Source: Myxococcales bacterium
GTDB taxonomy: Bacteria; Myxococcota_A; Polyangia; Haliangiales; Haliangiaceae
Assembly: GCA_947483555.1 (NCBI GenBank)
Contig: CANKMW010000006.1
Span: forward strand, 1 to 64,000
Length of the DNA: 64,000 bases
Reading direction: 5' to 3'
In this document: piece by piece, positions 59,755 to 64,000 of the stretch
Layout of the letters: each line of letters starts with the position of its first letter
Numbering within the stretch: position 1 is the first letter of the stretch
Notes under the pieces: model-generated
Databases searched by the model: none
What the model saw: the letters and a program-made list of their open reading frames with translations, nothing else
Told to the model about the DNA's origin: nothing
Made by a program: the position numbers and the translations under genes

Positions 59755-61944
59755 CTAGCTGGTCGAGCCCTCGGCGCCGGCCTCTGCCCGGCCCTTGGCG
59801 TCCTCGCCGTAGCCGTAATGATAGTAGTAGTAGCCGTACTGGCGGTCGGAGATGTCGAGGTCGTTGAGGATTACCCCTACTACGTTGGCGTTCACGTCGT
59901 GGAGCTGCTTGGCCGAGCGCGCGAGGTCGTCGCGGAGGGTCTTGCCAGCCTGCACGACGATGATGACCCCGTCGGAGCGGCGGGCGAGGACCGCGGCGTC
60001 GGTGACCGCCTGCAACGGCGGCGAGTCGAGCAGGATGCGGTCGAACTTGCCGCGCAGTTGCTCGAGGATCTGCTCGAATCGGTGCGACAACAGCAGCTCG
60101 GCCGGGTTGGGCGGCGTCGGGCCGCACGGCAGGACGAACAGGTTGGGGATGTCCGAGGTCTTGATGCAGTCCTCGAACGTGGATTCGCCGAGCATCAGGT
60201 TCGATAGACCCAGGCCGCGCGATACACCCATCGACTTGTGCAAGCGCGGGCGGCGCATGTCGGTGTCGACCAGCAGGACGCGCTGGCCGCTCTGAGCCAT
60301 GGTCGTGCCCATGTAGATCACCGATGTGGTCTTGCCCTCGCGCGGGTTAGGGCTCGACACAGTGAGCACCTTGAGCTCGCGGTCGGCGCCCGAGAATAGG
60401 AGGTTGGTCCGGATCGAGCGGCAGCACTCGGCGGCGCGCGATTTCGGGTGGCTGAAGATGTACAGGTCGCGCGCCCTGATCGCCTCGACGTTGTCGCCGT
60501 CAGGAACGTCGTCGAGGATCGGGATCATGCCGAGCACCGGCGAGCGCGCCGCGATCTCGACATCCTCGCTGGACTTGAGGGTACGGTCGGCGAACTCGAG
60601 CAGGAGCGCGAAGCCGACTCCGATGCCGATGAACAGCATCGCGGCGAGCGCGACGTTGAGCCGCATGCGCGGATACACCAGCACACCTGACCGCGCGCTC
60701 TCGTGCTCGCGCACGTTGATCTGCTCGTTCTTCTTCGACAGCTCACTGTCGCGCAGGCGGCCGAGGACGAGCCCGAAATGCTGTTCGTCGCTTGCGTGCT
60801 GCCGCTTCATCCGGTTGAACTCGACGGTCTTGGGGCCAAGCTCGTGCGCCTCGGTCTTGAGCCGCTCGAGTTCGGCGTTGAACTGGCTCTCGGTCGCGAG
60901 CGCGGCCTGATAGCGTTCGTCGAGCTCCCGGCGGGCGCGGTTCGCCTCTTTCGCGATCATCGCGTACAACTCGGCAACCTTCTTCTCCTGTTTGACAAAC
61001 TCGGGGTGCTTGGGCCCGAGATCCTCGCCGATCTCGATGAACCGCTGTTTCTCCTTGACGTACTGCTCCTTGAGCACCTCCACCGTGCCAAGGTTCGACG
61101 CCAGCGCGAACACCGGCGACTCAAGCAGGTCCTCACCCGACAACGCATGGGCGCGCGCGCGCACGGCGCTGAGTTCGATCCGTTTGATCCTCGCGTCGGT
61201 GTGGGCGCCGTCGAAGCGGGAAATCTCCGATGCGAGCAGGTTCTGCTTGTCCTCCAGCGACACTGAGAGGATGAAGTTGTCCTTCTTGAAGCTGTAGAGC
61301 AGCTCCTCCGAGGTGCGCAGCCGCTTCTCGGCGCTGTCGAGCTCGATCGACAGGAACTTGGCGACCTCACCCGAGCCGGTCGAGCGTAGCCCCTTGGTGA
61401 ACTCCAGGTACGTCTTGACGTGCTCGTTGGCAAGGTCGGCGGCGAGCGCCTTGTCCGGGTGGCTGACGTGGATCTTGACGATCCGGCTCTCGCGGTTCTG
61501 GGTCGCGGTGAGCGCGTGGTCGAGTTCCCTTGCGGCGCGCTCGATGCGCTGTTGCTCGGTGAGCGTCTCGCCTTCGACCGGCTTCATCAGCCGATCGAAA
61601 AGGCCGTTTTGAGAGACCGTCTCCTTGGCAAGGCCGTACCCCTTCAGGATGTCGATCTGCGTGTTGTAGTACTCTTGATTGGACCAGTAGCTCCCGGCGC
61701 CGAGCTGGATGACTTCCTGCAGCTGGCTACCGAACACCTGCGGCGGCGCTGGATCGATCACCACGCTCGCGGTCGCGCGGTAGATCTTGGTCTGCTGCAT
61801 CGTGTAGAGCACCGCAAGGGTGATACCGGCCGCCACGCAGGCGAGGACGATCCACTTGCGCTTGGCGACGACACCGACGTAGCGTGCGAGATCGAGCTCG
61901 CCGCGGTCGCCGTGCTCTCGTGGAGGGACTTGGCTGGTCTGCAT
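59755..61944 (-). CDS. Wzc-type polysaccharide co-polymerase / bacterial tyrosine autokinase
   Basis: 729 residues from ATG at 61944. A Wzz domain between two helices (about 33-54 and 430-452) encloses a long coiled-coil-like periplasmic part. The cytoplasmic BY-kinase has Walker A PNPREGKTT with Lys at about 538, Walker A' LLVDTDMRRPRLHK and Walker B ILLDSPPL. The C-terminus is a tyrosine cluster (about residues 698-708: RQYGYYYYHYGYG), the autophosphorylation site, here unusually dense. Phosphorylation of the cluster controls chain length in this family. The Walker A loop has Arg where PGEGKT would have Gly. It is 6 bp upstream of the dehydratase gene. Confidence 0.93.
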   Translation of the reverse strand: MQTSQVPPREHGDRGELDLARYVGVVAKRKWIVLACVAAGITLAVLYTMQQTKIYRATASVVIDPAPPQVFGSQLQEVIQLGAGSYWSNQEYYNTQIDILKGYGLAKETVSQNGLFDRLMKPVEGETLTEQQRIERAARELDHALTATQNRESRIVKIHVSHPDKALAADLANEHVKTYLEFTKGLRSTGSGEVAKFLSIELDSAEKRLRTSEELLYSFKKDNFILSVSLEDKQNLLASEISRFDGAHTDARIKRIELSAVRARAHALSGEDLLESPVFALASNLGTVEVLKEQYVKEKQRFIEIGEDLGPKHPEFVKQEKKVAELYAMIAKEANRARRELDERYQAALATESQFNAELERLKTEAHELGPKTVEFNRMKRQHASDEQHFGLVLGRLRDSELSKKNEQINVREHESARSGVLVYPRMRLNVALAAMLFIGIGVGFALLLEFADRTLKSSEDVEIAARSPVLGMIPILDDVPDGDNVEAIRARDLYIFSHPKSRAAECCRSIRTNLLFSGADRELKVLTVSSPNPREGKTTSVIYMGTTMAQSGQRVLLVDTDMRRPRLHKSMGVSRGLGLSNLMLGESTFEDCIKTSDIPNLFVLPCGPTPPNPAELLLSHRFEQILEQLRGKFDRILLDSPPLQAVTDAAVLARRSDGVIIVVQAGKTLRDDLARSAKQLHDVNANVVGVILNDLDISDRQYGYYYYHYGYGEDAKGRAEAGAEGSTS

Positions 61945-62002
61945 TTGTACGTCCGCCGAGCTACGTTGGTTGCTCGGAAGGCCCTGAAGGTTCAGGTGTC
62001 CA

Positions 62003-64000
62003 TCACCGTTCCAGGTCCGCCGCACGCTGACGTTCCCAGGCGGCCTGATGCTTGTTTCCGACTCGATCCTCCAGATCGGCAACTTTCCTGTGAACCTGCG
62101 CACGCTGGCGACCTTCGGCCATCCCCACCGCTGTACGCAGGTTCTCACGCGCTGCGTCAAGAGCGCCCTGCGAGACTAGGACCTCGGCAATGGCGACGTG
62201 GATCTCCGCCCGCTGAGGCCTCGCGAGCCTCGGACTGTCGAGGGTTTGGCGCAGCAGGGTCAGGGCCTGGTCGCCCTGGCCCTGCCGAGCGAGCACCTGG
62301 GACAAGACAATCGTCGCCGCTGGGGTGGGGTCGAGCGCATACGCACGCTGGGCGGTGCGGGCGGCGAGTGGCTGGTCGGCGACCGCGATCGCGATCTCCG
62401 CGGTGTGAAGCTGGAGCCCAGCGTCGTCCGGGTACAGCGACAGGTAGCGGCTCAGATACGCCAGTGCGAGCGGCGTTCGCCCGCGCTGGATGAGCCGATC
62501 GGCCAACTCCCGAACCAGAGCGGGGACCAGCGGCAGCGCGCGGACCACGTCGCTGTCGGACGGAAACGCAGCGAGGACCTCGTCGAGCACCTCGATGCGC
62601 AACCGGTAGCGGAGCGCGAGCGCGTATTCGGTGCGCGCCTGGTCGCGCTGCTGTGAAGCGAGTAACATCTGCGCGGTCAACCGGTGCAGCTCGGCACTCG
62701 TTGGGTGCAGCGCGAGAGCACGGTTGACCACCGCGCTCGCGCGCTGATCGCGCATCGCGAACAGCGCGCGAGCAAACGTGCCAGCGGAGGCGTAGTCCGC
62801 CGGATGGCGCGCAAAGACGCGCGCCGCCCGAGCGATCGCCGCGTCGGGCGCCGGCCGAGTCGCGAGCCAGGCGGTGAGCTCGCGGGTCTCGTCGCGTGCG
62901 GCGTCGCCCACCGGGGACGCCGCTACCGCCACCGCGGCGACCACCGCGGCGATGACCGCCGCGCGCGCCGGCCGCAGGATCTGCCGCTCCAGGCGGCTGC
63001 TCGCCTCGGCCGGTATCACAGCCAGCACGGCCAGGAGGGCGATCGCCGGGTAGGCGACTCCAGGCATCCACAGACTGAAGTCGGTGAGATTCTCGACGGC
63101 GAGTGCGGCGAGCCCGGCGAACGCGCCAGCCTCCCAGGGGCTCGATCGCGCGCCGCGCGCGGCGACGGTCGCCAGCCAGATGAACACGAGCGCGAGTGCG
63201 CCAGCGCCCACGAAGCCCCAGTCGACCACGGCCTGCAGGTACTCGTTCTCGACGTGCGGGAACACGACCGTGCTGCTGTCGTGGACGCGGGTCGACGCCA
63301 TCTCGAACGAGCCGCGACCGATCCCGGTCCACCGGAACTCCTGCAGTAGCTGCGAGCTCGAGCGCCACACGCCGAAGCGGCTCTGGGCCTGGCCGAGCTC
63401 GCTCATCCGGGTCCCGGTCAGGTCGCGCACGACCCCGCCGGCGGTCAGCACGCCGAGCAGGACCATCGCGCTCAGGGCGACCACCGCGATCGCGACCATG
63501 TCCGATCGGAGCAACTTGGTCGCCTGCCGCCCGGGGCGTCGCTGGACGAGGGTCAGCACAGCCACTGTGCCGAGCCCAAGGCCCAGCGCGATCGCCCCGC
63601 CGCGCGACTCGGCCAGCAGCCCTGTCGCCCCGCAAAGAGCGGCGACACCGATCCACGCGACCCGCAGTCTCGCGGCGCTCGTGATCGCGAGGCCGACCGC
63701 CACCGGCGTCGACAGCGCCATCAACGCCGACAGATGGTTGTGGTTGAGGAGCGGTGCCAGGGTCGGGCGCGCCATTGCCTGCTTCGGGTGGTAGATCGCG
63801 AACAGTGTCTCGGCGCCGACCGCGAGGTGAACGAGCGTGGTCAGCGCGATCGCAGCGCCGACCAGGGCGACGACCGAGACCAACCACTGCCGCCGCGCCG
63901 GCGACGCCGCGATACGCAGCGCGGCGTAGGCGAACGCGACGTAACCGCACAGCTTGGCGAGCTCGAGCACGGTCGCGGGCGGATCGAGCGACAGGGCGAT
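62003..64000 (-). CDS. O-antigen ligase/polymerase-family membrane protein with C-terminal TPR domain (5' end outside window)
   Basis: At least 665 residues visible; the frame stays open to the right edge, so the first helices are missing. The Wzy_C/ligase part has LLNHNHLSALMALSTPVAVG, the hydrophobic helices and WTGIGRGSFEMASTRVHDSS with VFPHVENEYLQAVVDWGFVG, which is the ligase motif region. From about 280 residues after the visible start the chain turns into TPR-like helical repeats (FARALFAMRDQRASAVVNRA, ALAYLSRYLSLYPDDAGLQL). It probably polymerises or ligates the glycan in the periplasm. It is 58 bp upstream of the tyrosine kinase gene. Confidence 0.88.
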   Translation of the reverse strand: MALSLDPPATVLELAKLCGYVAFAYAALRIAASPARRQWLVSVVALVGAAIALTTLVHLAVGAETLFAIYHPKQAMARPTLAPLLNHNHLSALMALSTPVAVGLAITSAARLRVAWIGVAALCGATGLLAESRGGAIALGLGLGTVAVLTLVQRRPGRQATKLLRSDMVAIAVVALSAMVLLGVLTAGGVVRDLTGTRMSELGQAQSRFGVWRSSSQLLQEFRWTGIGRGSFEMASTRVHDSSTVVFPHVENEYLQAVVDWGFVGAGALALVFIWLATVAARGARSSPWEAGAFAGLAALAVENLTDFSLWMPGVAYPAIALLAVLAVIPAEASSRLERQILRPARAAVIAAVVAAVAVAASPVGDAARDETRELTAWLATRPAPDAAIARAARVFARHPADYASAGTFARALFAMRDQRASAVVNRALALHPTSAELHRLTAQMLLASQQRDQARTEYALALRYRLRIEVLDEVLAAFPSDSDVVRALPLVPALVRELADRLIQRGRTPLALAYLSRYLSLYPDDAGLQLHTAEIAIAVADQPLAARTAQRAYALDPTPAATIVLSQVLARQGQGDQALTLLRQTLDSPRLARPQRAEIHVAIAEVLVSQGALDAARENLRTAVGMAEGRQRAQVHRKVADLEDRVGNKHQAAWERQRAADLER

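Overview
The window reads as one piece of a high-GC (by eye about 70%) Gram-negative chromosome, most likely a myxobacterium-like member of the Myxococcota (Haliangium/Kofleriaceae type). The pointers are strongly G/C-biased third codon positions, many GTG starts, an FHA protein with a transmembrane segment and Pro/Ala-rich tail, an Hsp70-like protein with a long disordered insert, lipoproteins with Asp/Ala-rich linkers, a thrombospondin-type-3 lipoprotein, and a very large Wzx/Wzy-type polysaccharide locus. The assignment is inference; no rRNA or tRNA was seen.

1-24.7 kb, mostly housekeeping. A truncated FHA gene ends in 24-bp tandem repeats at the left edge. Then come a fumarylacetoacetase-family gene and folK (+). 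A tightly overlapping minus-strand run follows: HExxH protein, Hsp70-like, hisB-hisH-hisA-hisF-hisIE and a DinG-type helicase. Next are a UvrD/Rep helicase and an S46 peptidase (+), a solitary beta-class DNA methyltransferase, a WbpD/WlbB-like acetyltransferase, a hypothetical protein, a small beta-barrel-like protein, a GH35-like beta-galactosidase, a Nudix hydrolase, a TolB-like lipoprotein, a nucleotidyltransferase-fold protein and a thrombospondin-type-3 lipoprotein. Two copies of a dispersed inverted repeat lie at the 5' ends of the acetyltransferase and beta-galactosidase genes.

24.7-64 kb, a surface-polysaccharide locus. It opens with UDP-glucose dehydrogenase, then a good sigma70-like promoter, a small secreted protein, an outer-membrane beta-barrel and a sugar oxidoreductase. 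The middle has modifying enzymes (CmcI-like, two SDRs, RfbC-like epimerase, C-methyltransferase, acyltransferase), glucose-1-phosphate cytidylyltransferase next to a badly deleted CDP-glucose dehydratase, a Wzx flippase, GT2 and several GT4 glycosyltransferases, two PLP enzymes, a PglC/WcaJ-type sugar-phosphate transferase, an ATP-grasp/HAD fusion, a GNAT, an orphan lipoprotein, AsnB, two methyltransferases and a PIG-L deacetylase. The right end is a co-directional overlapping block: WecA/WbpL-like initiator, Wzy-like polymerase, WbpV-like reductase, GT4, WbpM/FlaA1-like dehydratase, Wzc-type tyrosine autokinase and an O-antigen-ligase/TPR protein running off the window.

How it works together (inference). 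The dehydratase and reductase probably make a 6-deoxy-N-acetylhexosamine (QuiNAc/FucNAc type), which the WecA-like enzyme loads on undecaprenyl phosphate. Glycosyltransferases extend it, Wzx flips it, Wzy polymerises it, the tyrosine kinase controls chain length, and the outer-membrane barrel may take part in export. Ugd supplies uronic acid and AsnB may amidate it. Two initiating transferases, alternating strands and the rfbG remnant suggest a mosaic locus still being reshuffled. No phage, CRISPR or intact insertion sequence was seen.
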